Shown: positions 1 through 9,104 of the stretch, piece after piece
Position numbering within the stretch: position 1 is the first letter of the stretch
Layout of the letters: each line of letters opens with the position of its first letter
Source of the DNA: Roseinatronobacter domitianus
GTDB lineage: Bacteria > Pseudomonadota > Alphaproteobacteria > Rhodobacterales > Rhodobacteraceae
Length of the DNA: 64,000 nucleotides
NCBI RefSeq assembly: GCF_023336755.1
Contig: NZ_JALZWP010000002.1
Location: 124,001 to 188,000, forward strand
Direction: 5' to 3'
Notes under the pieces: model-generated
What the model was told of the DNA's origin: nothing
Database searches by the model: none
What the model saw: only the letters and a program-made list of their open reading frames with translations
Program-made: the position numbers and the translations under genes

Positions 1-199
1 GCCGAATCAGCACCGGCGTGTAGCGCGCGCCAGACAGGAAGCCGACGAAATATCCCGAAGTGACGATCGACAATTCGAGCGCCGAGAACCCCTCGACCCC
101 GCCACGCAGGCCGATTAGGGTAAAGTGCATACCATTGCCCAGCATGATAAGCACAATGCCAAGCAACAGCGCCCAGACGCCGGAAAACACCTGAAACAT
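1..199 (-). CDS. MFS transporter, N-terminal part (cut by window edge)
   Basis: The reverse strand reads 66 codons from an ATG at 199 down to the window edge without a stop. The peptide starts with a hydrophobic helix containing LLLGIVLIMLGNGMHFTLIG, followed by a loop and the segment GYFVGFLSGARYTPVLIR. A Gly-rich helix followed by R-x-x-P-x-x-I-R is typical of the loop between helices 2 and 3 of major facilitator transporters. Only about 66 of roughly 400 residues are present, so the substrate cannot be inferred. It is divergent from the polyketide synthase gene, with an inverted repeat between them. Confidence 0.75.
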   Translation of the reverse strand, partial: MFQVFSGVWALLLGIVLIMLGNGMHFTLIGLRGGVEGFSALELSIVTSGYFVGFLSGARYTPVLIR

Positions 200-256
200 G
201 GAACGAACCTTTCGCGCGTCGTCTGGCCGCCAGTATCTGTAAATACGCCGCAAACA

Positions 257-281
257 GTTTATGCTGCACCGCCGCATAAAC
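257..281. promoter_or_regulatory. Perfect inverted repeat in divergent MFS/PKS promoter region
   Basis: GTTTATGC (257-264) and GCATAAAC (274-281) form a perfect 8-bp inverted repeat with a 9-nt spacer, in the 196-bp gap between two divergent genes. The dyad size and position suit a dimeric repressor or activator controlling both sides. No regulator gene is visible in the window, so the binding protein is unknown. Confidence 0.4.
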
Positions 282-395
282 GCTTGGAACCGACATGCCG
301 GGCAAAACTTTGCTAGACAGACACGCGTTACCGGCGCATGGCAGCGACAGTCCGGCGCTCTAGATTGTCATCTGGGCCGGAGAGGAGCACAAATT

Positions 396-1436
396 ATGAC
401 GGTCTCTTTACTGGGTTTGGGCTGCGTAACGCCTCCGCACGTCCTGCCCCAGACCCTTGCAGAGGAAACCGCCCGCAGCTTGCTTGGGCCGCGCTATCCG
501 GAATTTGAACGGATCGCCCCCAGCTTCCAGACAGCCGGTGTTCGCACGCGGTATTGCGCGGTCCCGATTGACTGGTTCAGCGACGACAAGCGCTGGTCAG
601 ACCGCAATGCCGCCTATCTGGAGGGGGCGACCGCGCTGTTCACGCGTGCGGCGCAGGCTGCGCTTGACAAGGCCGGGCTGACTGCGGGCCAGATCGACAC
701 AGTTGTCACCGTCTCGACAACCGGCATTGCCACACCCAGCCTCGAGGCACGCGCCCATGCGGCCATGGGGTTTCGCCCAGACATTCAGCGCGTGCCGGTC
801 TTTGGCCTTGGGTGCGCGGGCGGGGTCAGCGGCTTGGCGCTGGCACAGCAACTGGCCTTGGCCGCGCCGGGGTCCAACGTGCTGATGGTGGCGGTGGAAA
901 CCTGCTCGCTGTCGTTTCGCACCGACCGGATGCAAAAGGCCGACATTATCGCCACGGTTCTGTTTGGCGATGGGGCAGCAGCGGCGGTGCTGTCCACCAA
1001 GGGCGAAGGTCCGCAGCTTGGCACGGGACGGCAGGTGCTCTGGCCCAACACGTTGCAGATCATGGGATGGGACGTGGATGATACCGGACTTGGCGTGGTG
1101 TTCGACCGTTCCATCCCCGGCTTCATGACAGAGCATTTTGCCCAAGCCGCCACTCAGGCGCTTGACGCCGCTGGCCTGACCGCCACGCAAATCGACCGCT
1201 TCGTGTGCCATCCTGGCGGGGCCAAGGTGGTCACGGCCATCGAGGGGGCATTGGACTTACCCAAAGGCTCGCTTGATGCCGAACGCGACACGCTGCGCGA
1301 CTATGGCAACATGTCGGCACCCACGGTGCTGTTCGTGCTGGAGCGCGTATTGGCCAGCGGCGCAACCGGCCAGATGATGCTCGCGGCCCTTGGTCCCGGC
1401 TTTACCGCGTCTTTCTTGCCGGTGCGCGTGCCATGA
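396..1436 (+). CDS. Type III polyketide synthase (chalcone/stilbene/alkylpyrone synthase family)
   Basis: This is a 346-residue homodimer-type ketosynthase of the usual family length. It is expected to extend an acyl-CoA starter with malonyl-CoA to a tri- or tetraketide pyrone or resorcinol. The catalytic triad is visible: Cys140 in VFGLGCAGG, His272 in FVCHPGGAK and Asn305 in YGNMSAPTVLFVL. The ATG at 396 is chosen because AGAGGAG lies just upstream and the catalytic numbering fits; an upstream in-frame extension has no ribosome-binding site. The gene overlaps the next by 4 bp, so it is translationally coupled to an ICMT-type methyltransferase, the arrangement known for Bacillus bpsA-bpsB, where the partner O-methylates alkylpyrones. 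The chain length of the product cannot be read from sequence. Confidence 0.92.
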   Translation: MTVSLLGLGCVTPPHVLPQTLAEETARSLLGPRYPEFERIAPSFQTAGVRTRYCAVPIDWFSDDKRWSDRNAAYLEGATALFTRAAQAALDKAGLTAGQIDTVVTVSTTGIATPSLEARAHAAMGFRPDIQRVPVFGLGCAGGVSGLALAQQLALAAPGSNVLMVAVETCSLSFRTDRMQKADIIATVLFGDGAAAAVLSTKGEGPQLGTGRQVLWPNTLQIMGWDVDDTGLGVVFDRSIPGFMTEHFAQAATQALDAAGLTATQIDRFVCHPGGAKVVTAIEGALDLPKGSLDAERDTLRDYGNMSAPTVLFVLERVLASGATGQMMLAALGPGFTASFLPVRVP

Positions 1437-1921
1437 CCCCTGCCCTGTGGTTCCTTGCGTTCATCATCGCGCAGCGCCTGTCGGAACTTGTCATCGCCAA
1501 GCGCAACACCGCGCGGCTACTTGCCCAAGGCGCGACCGAACATGGCGCGGCGCATTACCCGGCAATGGTCGCCATGCACAGCGCTTGGATCGTGGCATTG
1601 GTGGTGTTTGGATGGAACAATCCGGTATCATGGCCGTGGCTGGCGGTATTCGCGGTGTTGCAGGTGTTCCGGCTCTGGATACTTTTCACACTTGGGCCGC
1701 GCTGGACTACCCGCATCATCGTGCTGCCCGAACCCTTGGTGGCGCGCGGCCCCTTCCGTTTTATGCGCCACCCCAATTACGCGCTGGTCGTGGCAGAGAT
1801 CATTGTCGCCCCTATGGTCTTGGGGCTGGTCTGGGTGGCCGCGCTCTGGACGGTGTTGAACGCGGCCATGCTATGGGTCCGCATCCGGGCAGAGGATCGG
1901 GCGCTGGCGCCCTTGCGTTAG
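1433..1921 (+). CDS. Isoprenylcysteine carboxyl methyltransferase-like membrane methyltransferase (BpsB/YpbQ type)
   Basis: A 162-residue integral membrane protein with about four hydrophobic helices. The C-terminal ICMT signature RHPNY (residues 112-116) is followed by a hydrophobic helix, which in the family forms the SAM-binding region. It overlaps the polyketide synthase in ATGA fashion. From the Bacillus BpsA/BpsB precedent, the inferred job is O-methylation of the polyketide pyrone made by the upstream gene rather than of prenylated cysteine, because bacteria have no prenylated CaaX proteins. The substrate is inference; the family call is firm. Confidence 0.85.
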   Translation: MTPALWFLAFIIAQRLSELVIAKRNTARLLAQGATEHGAAHYPAMVAMHSAWIVALVVFGWNNPVSWPWLAVFAVLQVFRLWILFTLGPRWTTRIIVLPEPLVARGPFRFMRHPNYALVVAEIIVAPMVLGLVWVAALWTVLNAAMLWVRIRAEDRALAPLR

Positions 1922-1991
1922 GCAGGCGGGCTTGATGCCAGATATCTTAACGGGTTAACTGATAGCCGGACCAACACCACTTGGGGGAAAC

Positions 1992-2885
1992 ATGCGCATT
2001 CTGTTCACCGGCGGCTCTGGCAAGGCCGGTCGCCATGCAATCGCCTATCTGCTGGCGCAAGGCCATAGGGTGCTGAATGTGGACCTGACCCCGTTGGATA
2101 TGCCGGGCGTCGACAACCGCATTGCCGATATTGCCGATGCCGGGCAGATGTTCGACGTCATGGCCAGCTACGCGGGCTTTGACGAGCTGGACGCAGGCAC
2201 GGGCGTGCCGCGTTTCGATGCGGTGGTGCATTTCGCCGCCGTGCCCCGCATTCTGCTGAAAAGCGATAACGAGTGTTTCCGCGTCAACACCCAAGGCACC
2301 TATAACGTGCTGGATGCCGCGCTGAAATTCGGGGTGCGCAAGGTGATCTTCGCGTCGTCGGAAACCACCTATGGAATCTGCTTTGCGGATGGGGAGCGCA
2401 AGCCAGACTACCTGCCCATTGACGAAGATCACCCCACCATTCCCGAAGACAGCTACGCCATGTCAAAGGTCGTCAATGAGGCGACGGCGCGGTCTTTTCA
2501 GCGCCGCACGGGCGCGGATGTCTATGGGTTGCGGATAAACAACGTGGTGGAACCGCACGAATATGCGCGCGACTTTCCGGGCTATGTCGCCAATCCGGCC
2601 AGCCGTCGGCGCAACATCTTCGCCTATATCGACGCGCGCGATCTGGGGCATATGGTTGCGTGTTGCCTAGCGGTCGATGGTCTGGGCTATGAAGTGTTCA
2701 ATGTGGCGAATGACACGCATTCGGTCGCAATGAGCACCGACGACCTGCTGGCGACCTTTTACAAAAGCGTCCCGGTCCGTCACGCGCTTGGGCCGCGTGA
2801 CAGCTTCTACAGCAACGCCAAGGCCAAGGCGCTGCTGGGGTTTGATCCCCAGCACAATGATTGGCCCAGCCTGCTGGACGGCTAG
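1992..2885 (+). CDS. NAD(P)-dependent epimerase/dehydratase (extended SDR)
   Basis: A 297-residue extended short-chain dehydrogenase. The N-terminus MRILFTGGSGKAGRH carries the GxxGxxG dinucleotide motif, and the active-site pair is in DSYAMSK (YxxxK). The segment FASSETTYG supplies the catalytic Ser/Thr region. The ATG at 1992 follows GGGGGAAAC, a good ribosome-binding site. Members act on nucleotide sugars, uronates or related carbonyls; no sugar-biosynthesis neighbours help choose. It lies 70 bp after the ICMT gene on the same strand and converges with the next gene 3 bp later. Confidence 0.85.
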   Translation: MRILFTGGSGKAGRHAIAYLLAQGHRVLNVDLTPLDMPGVDNRIADIADAGQMFDVMASYAGFDELDAGTGVPRFDAVVHFAAVPRILLKSDNECFRVNTQGTYNVLDAALKFGVRKVIFASSETTYGICFADGERKPDYLPIDEDHPTIPEDSYAMSKVVNEATARSFQRRTGADVYGLRINNVVEPHEYARDFPGYVANPASRRRNIFAYIDARDLGHMVACCLAVDGLGYEVFNVANDTHSVAMSTDDLLATFYKSVPVRHALGPRDSFYSNAKAKALLGFDPQHNDWPSLLDG

Positions 2886-2888
2886 CGC

Positions 2889-5375
2889 TCAGCCATCCTT
2901 GCGGATGGTTGCGTTGGTTGGGTCATAGGGGCTGTCACAGGTGACGGTCGCGTCCCACAATTCGTTGAACATACGGACCTTAAGCCTGGTCCCTTCCACC
3001 GCAAGGTCGGGACGGACATAGCCCATACCGATGGATTTGCCGAAGGCCACCGAATAGCCGCCAGAGGTCAGGCGGCCCACCTTGGTGTCGCCGTCATAAA
3101 GTGCCTCGCGGCCCCATGGGTCGGCATCTTCAGGGCCATCAATCAGCAGCGTGCAGCATTTGGACCGCACGCCCGTCGCCTCCATCGCGGCCTTGCCGTG
3201 GAAATCCTTGGACATGTCGATAAAGCGCGGCAGATCAGCCTCCATCGGCGTGGCATCGCGGCCCAATTCATTGCCGAAAGCGCGGTAGGATTTTTCCTGC
3301 CGCAGCCAGTTCTGCGCCCGCGCACCAACCAGCTTCAGCCCGACATCTTCGCCCGCCGCCATCAACTGGTCGAACAGGTAGGTCTGCATCTCGATCGGGT
3401 GGTGCAACTCCCAGCCCAATTCGCCGGTATAAGCCACGCGCACGGCGCGGACCGGGCACATGCCAAGCTCGATATTGCGCCATGACAGCCACGGGAAGCG
3501 CTTGTTCGACAAGACGGTGGCAGGGTCCGCATCTTTCACCAGCTTGCCCAGCAAATCGCGCGATTTCGGGCCAGCAACTGCAAACACACCCCATTGCGTG
3601 GTCACATCATGAATGTCGATCCAGCCGAAATCAGCCATCTTGTCTTGCGCGGCTTTCAGCAGGTAGTCACTGTCATAGGCGGTCCAAGCGCCGGCAGAAA
3701 TCAGGTAATACTCATCCTCTGCCAGCCGGACGATGGTGTATTCGGTGCGCGTGGTGCCGTTGGCGGTCAGCGCATAGGTCAGGTTGATGCGGCCAACCTT
3801 GGGCAGCTTGTTGCAGGTAAACCAATCCAGAAACTGCGTCGCGCCCGGTCCGCGCACAAGGTGCTTGGTGAAGGCGGTCGCGTCGATCATGCCGACGCCT
3901 TCGCGGATCGCCTTCGCCTCTTCGACCGCGTATTGCCACCAGCCGCCCCGGCGGAAGCTGCGCGCGGCGTGATCGTCGAACCCTTCGGGCGCGTAGTAAT
4001 TCGGGCGCTCCCAGCCGTTCACGCAGCCAAACTGCGCGCCGCGCGCTTTTACCCGGTCGTAGCAGGGGGCTGTGCGCAAGGGGCGGCAGGCTTGGCGTTC
4101 TTCATCCGGATGGTGCAGGATGTAGACGTGTTCATAGGCTTCTTCATTCTTGCGCGCGCCGTATTCGGTCGTCACCCAAGACCCGAAGCGCTTGGGGTCC
4201 AGCGAGGCCATGTCGATCTCGGCTTCTCCCTGAACCATCATCTGCGCAAGGTAATGCCCGGTTCCACCAGCCGCCGTAATGCCAAAGCTGAATCCTTCGG
4301 CCAGCCACATGTTGCGCAGGCCCGGCGCCGGGCCAACCAGCGGGTTGCCATCAGGCGTGTAGCAGATCGGGCCGTTATAGTCGTCTTTCAGACCAACGGT
4401 TTCCGAGGACGGAATTCGGTGGATCATGGACATGTATTCTTCTTCAATCCGCTCCAGATCCAGCGGGAACAAGTCGGCGCGGAATGTATCGGGCACGCCA
4501 TGTTCAAAACAGGCGGGCGCGTTACGTTCATACGGCCCCAGAATCCAGCCGCCTCGCTCTTCGCGGACATACCATTTCGCATCGGCATCGCGCAGAACCG
4601 GGTGTTCGGGGTTCGACTTACGATAGTCTACAAGTGCCGCGTCGGGTTCGGTCACGATGAACTGATGTTCCACCGGGATCGCGGGCATTTTGATGCCCAG
4701 CATCTTGGCCGTGCGTTGCGCGTGGTTGCCGGTGCAGGTGACGACATGCTCTGCGGTAATCTCGAACTGCTCATCGGACGCAACAAGATTGCCGCCCCTC
4801 TCCACCATCTTGGTGCACGTCACGACCCATTCCGACCCGGTCCAGCGATAGCCGTCAACCTGAACCTTGCGCACGATTTCAACGCCGCGCTGGCGGGCAC
4901 CCTTGGCCATCGCCTGCGTCATGTCGGCGGGGTTGATATAGCCATCGGTCGGGTGAAAGATAGCGCCCTTCAGGTCTTCGGTGCGCACCAGCGGCCACCG
5001 TTCCTTGATCTGCGCGGGGGTCATCCATTCATAGGGAATACCAACCGTCTCGGCGGTGGACGCATAAAGCATATACTCGTCCATGCGCGCATCGGTCTGG
5101 GCCATGCGCAGGTTGCCGACCACGGCAAACCCGGCATTCAACCCGGTTTCCTCTTCCAGCGTTTTATAGAACTTCACGCTGTAATCGTGAATATGGCTGG
5201 TCGCATAGCTCATATTGAACAGCGGCAACAAGCCAGCGGCGTGCCATGTGCTACCCGATGTGAGCTCATCCCGCTCCAGAAGGGTGGTCTGCCAACCCGC
5301 TTTTGCAAGGTGATAAGCAACAGAGGCCCCGACGGCCCCACCGCCGACAACAAGAGCTTTGACATGGGTTTGCAT
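2889..5375 (-). CDS. Dimethylglycine/sarcosine dehydrogenase-like FAD oxidoreductase with GcvT domain
   Basis: An 828-residue enzyme predicted to oxidatively demethylate N-methylated glycines (dimethylglycine or sarcosine) and pass the formaldehyde unit to tetrahydrofolate. Residues 7-30 form the FAD-binding Rossmann motif VVGGGAVGAS. His45 in GSTWHAAG matches the histidine that binds FAD covalently in this family. The N-terminal DAO domain (about 1-370) is followed by an FAO-type linker and then an aminomethyltransferase (GcvT) domain to the C-terminus. The ATG at 5375 is chosen because the Rossmann fold starts right after it; 22 upstream in-frame codons add nothing recognisable. Telling dimethylglycine from sarcosine needs phylogeny. 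Glycine-betaine breakdown is the likely pathway. Confidence 0.88.
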   Translation of the reverse strand: MQTHVKALVVGGGAVGASVAYHLAKAGWQTTLLERDELTSGSTWHAAGLLPLFNMSYATSHIHDYSVKFYKTLEEETGLNAGFAVVGNLRMAQTDARMDEYMLYASTAETVGIPYEWMTPAQIKERWPLVRTEDLKGAIFHPTDGYINPADMTQAMAKGARQRGVEIVRKVQVDGYRWTGSEWVVTCTKMVERGGNLVASDEQFEITAEHVVTCTGNHAQRTAKMLGIKMPAIPVEHQFIVTEPDAALVDYRKSNPEHPVLRDADAKWYVREERGGWILGPYERNAPACFEHGVPDTFRADLFPLDLERIEEEYMSMIHRIPSSETVGLKDDYNGPICYTPDGNPLVGPAPGLRNMWLAEGFSFGITAAGGTGHYLAQMMVQGEAEIDMASLDPKRFGSWVTTEYGARKNEEAYEHVYILHHPDEERQACRPLRTAPCYDRVKARGAQFGCVNGWERPNYYAPEGFDDHAARSFRRGGWWQYAVEEAKAIREGVGMIDATAFTKHLVRGPGATQFLDWFTCNKLPKVGRINLTYALTANGTTRTEYTIVRLAEDEYYLISAGAWTAYDSDYLLKAAQDKMADFGWIDIHDVTTQWGVFAVAGPKSRDLLGKLVKDADPATVLSNKRFPWLSWRNIELGMCPVRAVRVAYTGELGWELHHPIEMQTYLFDQLMAAGEDVGLKLVGARAQNWLRQEKSYRAFGNELGRDATPMEADLPRFIDMSKDFHGKAAMEATGVRSKCCTLLIDGPEDADPWGREALYDGDTKVGRLTSGGYSVAFGKSIGMGYVRPDLAVEGTRLKVRMFNELWDATVTCDSPYDPTNATIRKDG

Positions 5376-5505
5376 GGACGCGCACTCCGGCAAGGATGAA
5401 ACTTGCGCCTTCCTTCGCAAATCGGCGCTTGTTCGGGCCATGCCGTGGCGACGCTACGCGGTGGAAAAACGACGCGCCTGTAGCAGGCACGCCGTATCCG
5501 GGCAT

Positions 5506-5967
5506 TTACCGCCCGAAATCGGCCTTATCGATCACCCCATCGCCATTACGGTCGATCATCGGAAACAGGCGCGCGCTGGCATCGTCGAATTCGGCAGTGG
5601 TAATCTGCCCGTCGCCATCGGCATCGTTAAAGGCTACCGCCATCGCGTCATGAATGATCTGACCCGGTCCATTGCCGCCATACCCGTCACCCTTGCCTTG
5701 GCCCTTGCGCTGCTCTGCCTCCACCGCCTCGCGGTCGGCAATGGTTTGCGCCATGTTCTGCAACTCTGCCGCGTCCAGCATGCCGCTGCCATCCAGATCG
5801 AACATCTCGAACAGGCTGGCGCGGCGCTCCAACACATCCGCAGGCGTAACGGCCCCGGTGCCCGATATGTCCCATTCCGCGATAAAGCCCGCGCCCGGCG
5901 TTCCATTGCCTTGGGCAAGAACGGGAAGCGGCAGAAGCAATGCGGCGGCAAGAATGGTAAGTTTCAT
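5506..5967 (-). CDS. Secreted EF-hand calcium-binding protein
   Basis: A 153-residue protein with a Sec signal peptide (MKLTILAAALLLPLPVLAQG, cleavage after about residue 19). It carries EF-hand loops: DLDGSGMLDAAEL (57-69), DADGDGQITTAEF (115-127) and DRNGDGVIDKADF (139-151), plus a degenerate one near residues 33-45. The loops have Asp at positions 1, 3 and 5 and mostly Glu or Asp at 12. The ATG at 5967 follows AAGGAAATACAC; a longer in-frame reading upstream overlaps panC antisense and is not credible. Such proteins are common in Rhodobacterales and their role is unknown. Binding of calcium in the periplasm or outside the cell is inferred. Confidence 0.88.
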   Translation of the reverse strand: MKLTILAAALLLPLPVLAQGNGTPGAGFIAEWDISGTGAVTPADVLERRASLFEMFDLDGSGMLDAAELQNMAQTIADREAVEAEQRKGQGKGDGYGGNGPGQIIHDAMAVAFNDADGDGQITTAEFDDASARLFPMIDRNGDGVIDKADFGR

Positions 5968-6094
5968 GTGTATTTCCTTATGTTTTACATGCTTACAAAC
6001 GCATCTGTTCATGTGTTCCGTCTTGACAAAGTGTCGCGGCTTGGCAGCGGGCGTGGCGCACCGTAAAAGGCAGGGGCAAACACCGGGGGGATGA

Positions 6095-6940
6095 ATGGAA
6101 ATCTGCCGTACGAAAACTGCGATCCGCGCATGGCGCAAATCGGCGGGGCTTGTCACGCTGGTGCCGACCATGGGCTTTCTGCACGAGGGCCATATGTCGC
6201 TTGTCCGCCGCGCCAAGGCCGAGGGTGGCACGGTTGCCGCGTCTATTTTCGTGAACCCCACGCAATTCGGCCCAAGCGAAGACCTTTCCACCTACCCGCG
6301 AAATGAGGCCCGCGATCTGGACATGCTGCGCGCCGAAGGGGTGGATGCCGTGTTTGTCCCAGACGTGGCCGAGGTTTATGACCCAAAGGCACAGACCATC
6401 GTGGAAACGACAGAACTGGCCAAAATACTGATCGGTAAGCTGCGCCCCGGCCATTTTCGCGGGGTGGCAACGGTGGTGGCGAAACTGTTCAACATCATTC
6501 GCCCAGATGCTGCCGTATTCGGTGAAAAGGATTACCAGCAGCTTGCTATCATCCGCACCATGGTGCGCGATCTGGATATGGATGTCGCGATTATCGGAGG
6601 GCCGATCATGCGCGAAGCCGACGGGCTGGCCATGTCCTCACGCAACGTGCGACTGACGCCAGAGGACCGCGAGAGCGCCCCGGTGCTGGCCCGAGCGCTG
6701 GAGGAAGCAGCCGCCATGGCCCCGACCGGCGTGACCGCATCCCGCCTGCGCAGCCATGTGCGTGCAACCATCGAAGCCGAACCGCGCGCGCAGGTGCAAT
6801 CGGTCGATATCCGCGATGCCGCCACGCTCGACACAATTTCCGGGCCGCTGACCCGGCCCGCCGTCATCTTGCTTGCAGTCAAGTTCGGTCAGGTTTTCCT
6901 GATCGACAACCGCGTCGTTACCCCCAAGGAGAGCACATGA
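6095..6940 (+). CDS. panC: Pantothenate synthetase
   Basis: A 281-residue enzyme of usual length that joins pantoate and beta-alanine with ATP, the last step of vitamin B5 synthesis in the cytoplasm. The nucleotidyl-transfer signature is [10 protein letters not shown] (24-33, the HxGH-type motif). [27 protein letters not shown] and [13 protein letters not shown] are further family blocks. A GGGGGGATGA run just before the ATG at 6095 serves as ribosome-binding site; the ATG at 6091 is in another frame. It overlaps panB by 4 bp, so the two pantothenate genes form one operon. Confidence 0.96.
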   Translation: MEICRTKTAIRAWRKSAGLVTLVPTMGFLHEGHMSLVRRAKAEGGTVAASIFVNPTQFGPSEDLSTYPRNEARDLDMLRAEGVDAVFVPDVAEVYDPKAQTIVETTELAKILIGKLRPGHFRGVATVVAKLFNIIRPDAAVFGEKDYQQLAIIRTMVRDLDMDVAIIGGPIMREADGLAMSSRNVRLTPEDRESAPVLARALEEAAAMAPTGVTASRLRSHVRATIEAEPRAQVQSVDIRDAATLDTISGPLTRPAVILLAVKFGQVFLIDNRVVTPKEST

Positions 6941-7746
6941 GCGCCCAAGCCCCAATCCGCCGTATCACCGCCCCCCAAATTCGCGCCCGCAAAGGGGGTG
7001 AACCGATCGTGTCGCTGACCAGCTACCACGCGCATACCGCAGCCATCGTGGATAAATACGCAGACTTCATCCTGGTGGGCGACAGTCTGGGGATGGTCAT
7101 GCACGGCATGGACAGCACCATCGGCGTGCCATTGGACCTGATGATTATGCATGGCAAGGCCGTGGTGCGCGGCACCCAAGCCGCGCTCATCGTAGTGGAC
7201 ATGCCCTTTGGCACCTATGAGGAAAGCCCGCAAATGGCGTTTCGTCATGCTGCCAAGATCATGAAGGAAACCGCCTGCGGCGCGGTCAAGCTGGAAGGCG
7301 GCGCGCGCATGGCCGAGACGATCCGCTTTCTGTCGGAACGCGGGATTCCCGTCATGGCGCATATCGGGCTTACGCCGCAATCGGTGAACACGATGGGCGG
7401 CTTCAAGGTGCAGGGCCGGGATGAAGCCGCGTGGCAAACCCATATCGACGACGCGATTGCCGTGGCCGAAGCCGGTGCCTTTGCGCTTGTGGTCGAAGGC
7501 GTGGTCGAAGAACTGGCCGACCGCATCACGGCTGCGGTGGACATCCCGACCATCGGTATTGGCGCATCCAAGAATTGCGACGGGCAGATATTGGTGCTGG
7601 AAGACATGCTGGGCCTGAACCCCCGCGTGCCGAAATTCGTGAAAATCTACGGCGACCTTGGCCCGGCGATAGAGCGCGCGGTGTCGGCCTATGCGGAAGA
7701 GGTGAAGGACCGCAGCTTCCCGACCTCTGACAACGTCTACAAGTGA
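6937..7746 (+). CDS. panB: 3-methyl-2-oxobutanoate hydroxymethyltransferase (ketopantoate hydroxymethyltransferase)
   Basis: A 269-residue TIM-barrel enzyme that transfers a hydroxymethyl group from 5,10-methylene-THF to 2-oxoisovalerate, giving ketopantoate, the first committed step to pantothenate. The family signature [17 protein letters not shown] and the metal-site region [13 protein letters not shown] are clear, followed by VKLEGG and HIGLTPQS. The start overlaps the panC stop in ATGA. Its substrate 2-oxoisovalerate is the product of the dihydroxy-acid dehydratase encoded near the right end of the window. Confidence 0.96.
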   Translation: MSAQAPIRRITAPQIRARKGGEPIVSLTSYHAHTAAIVDKYADFILVGDSLGMVMHGMDSTIGVPLDLMIMHGKAVVRGTQAALIVVDMPFGTYEESPQMAFRHAAKIMKETACGAVKLEGGARMAETIRFLSERGIPVMAHIGLTPQSVNTMGGFKVQGRDEAAWQTHIDDAIAVAEAGAFALVVEGVVEELADRITAAVDIPTIGIGASKNCDGQILVLEDMLGLNPRVPKFVKIYGDLGPAIERAVSAYAEEVKDRSFPTSDNVYK

Positions 7747-7766
7747 GTTCGGCGTCGAAACAGGAG

Positions 7767-8564
7767 CTAAGTAACCAACAACTTGAACGCTTCGATCTTC
7801 TTCGCAAGGAGATCGAGTCCTTCAAGATCAAGTTTGGCGGAGAGATAAATTGTTTTCCCGTCTTCACTTCTAAAGTGAATCTTGTTTAGTCCCGTGTCCA
7901 CAGGAGCAGCCTCAGCTTTAACTTCAGGTGAAGGTGGAGATGCAGGTTGCTTTTCGACCTCGACACGAATTGAAGACTCACTAACCTCGGCTTCTACAGG
8001 TTCTTTCTCTTCTTCATTAATTTCGTTGACGATATCAAAGTCATGTAAGATCGCATCGATAGCGGCATCGTAGACAGAAAGAAGCCTTTTAGCGGCATCA
8101 GAGCCAAAATCTAAATCAAACTTCAATGCGCTCTCTGCAATACTGTCACTAGGGCGATCCCGGCCCCAGTGAGGCATGTCGGCCTCCCCAAAGAAAAGTC
8201 CGCGAATAATTCGCGGCTTCAAAGCCGCTTCTGACCTCAGTTGTTCTCTGACACCCGGGCGTTGATCATCAAGAATTCGCTTACCGGCTGCGCTGATCTT
8301 GATACGTCGAGCATCATTCGCACCCATTGTATCGATCAAACCGTATTGAGATAGAGCCGAAACATATCTCGCTAACGAACCACTCTTAGGTGCCATACCC
8401 CAAGCGGCGGCCACATCGGCCAACCTAACTTCTGCCGATTTTGCGGCAGCGTAGAGCTTACCGGCATAGTCAACGGCAGTATCAATATCTAGGTAAGGAA
8501 AGGATGGGCTGCGCGGACGCTTGCTTTGCACCCCTTCGTCTGCTCCGATTTCTCTCTCGTCCAT
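7767..8564 (-). CDS. Hypothetical protein with winged-helix-like N-terminus (low-GC accessory gene)
   Basis: I do not recognise a named family for this 265-residue protein. Residues about 20-110 look like a winged-helix fold: an aromatic start (FPYLDIDTAVDYAGKLY), a short helix with VAAAWGM, a recognition-like helix SGSLARYVSALSQYGLID and a wing RRIKISAAGKRIL. A second helical block (110-175) follows. An acidic, Pro/Ala-rich linker and a C-terminal beta/helix unit (FRSEDGKTIYLSAKLD) end the protein. The ATG at 8564 is chosen because GGAGG stands 7 nt before it; another ATG four codons upstream lacks a site. Its AT content and codon use (ATA, TTA, AGA) are clearly unlike the neighbours, suggesting horizontal transfer. 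It converges with panB. Confidence 0.6.
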   Translation of the reverse strand: MDEREIGADEGVQSKRPRSPSFPYLDIDTAVDYAGKLYAAAKSAEVRLADVAAAWGMAPKSGSLARYVSALSQYGLIDTMGANDARRIKISAAGKRILDDQRPGVREQLRSEAALKPRIIRGLFFGEADMPHWGRDRPSDSIAESALKFDLDFGSDAAKRLLSVYDAAIDAILHDFDIVNEINEEEKEPVEAEVSESSIRVEVEKQPASPPSPEVKAEAAPVDTGLNKIHFRSEDGKTIYLSAKLDLEGLDLLAKKIEAFKLLVT

Positions 8565-8784
8565 GTCAGCCTCCATAGCCTAATGAGGATAGTTGTATCA
8601 TACGGCTTGAGGTTAGGGAAGGCGTTAGTGTTATTTTTTGGCGCTAGGGCTCTCCTTGCCGCTTGACGGACCTCTAAATCCCTGTATGTTGCGATAAGGG
8701 TGCGCAGCCCAGATATAGTGGAGATTGCTATGACCATACCCACAGAGCTCTGCTCCGTTTGCCGCACGGCGTTGCAGGGGGACT

Positions 8785-8820
8785 AAAAGAGAAAAGCCGG
8801 TCAGCAATTAAGCGACCGGC
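8785..8820 (-). terminator. Rho-independent terminator on the reverse strand
   Basis: Arms 8796-8802 (GCCGGTC) and 8814-8820 (GACCGGC) form a 7-bp GC stem with an 11-nt loop. In the reverse-strand direction the stem is followed by TTTTCTCTTTT. This implies a reverse-strand transcript ending here, independent of the low-GC gene whose start lies about 220 bp further on. Confidence 0.6.
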
Positions 8821-8852
8821 CCTCTTAGCGGCAATCAGCAGGCGCGAGCCCG

Positions 8853-9104
8853 TCAAATCATCGACTCAACACCATGATATTGACAGTTCTCGCGCCTCTT
8901 TTCAACCCCTCTCATAAGGAGTTGGGCATGAAGACAGGTGTCTTTGTGAACGCGTATGAGCGCGTCCGCTTTGGCCGGGTCGAGCATGTCTGCGCCCATT
9001 GGCGTAGCCGCTAATCCGACCGGGTAGTGATAAATTGCTTCTGGGCTAGGCGATGGCGGTCCGAGAGGCTTGTTGAAACCAAAAGGGTGGCGGGCAACCG
9101 TCAC
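8853..9104 (-). CDS. Possible small hypothetical protein (83 aa), uncertain
   Basis: An open reverse-strand frame from a GTG at 9104 (or internal ATGs giving about 35-48 residues) to a TGA at 8853. The C-terminal half, MLDPAKADALIRVHKD onward, looks plausibly helical and coding. The terminator at 8785-8820 follows its stop, which is the main reason to list it. Against it: no good ribosome-binding site before any start, the GTG sits inside the hairpin at 9081-9112, and I recognise no family. It may be a remnant. Confidence 0.25.
   Translation of the reverse strand: MTVARHPFGFNKPLGPPSPSPEAIYHYPVGLAATPMGADMLDPAKADALIRVHKDTCLHAQLLMRGVEKRRENCQYHGVESMI

Noticed and set aside
3594-5399. A 600-codon forward open frame
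   Set aside because: It is antisense to the dimethylglycine-dehydrogenase-like gene and shows no motif.
5968-6291. An N-terminal extension of the EF-hand gene
   Set aside because: It would overlap panC and hide the clean signal peptide that begins at 5967.
8489-8767. A 92-codon reverse frame overlapping the start of the low-GC gene
   Set aside because: It overlaps the better-supported gene, lacks a ribosome-binding site and shows no family.
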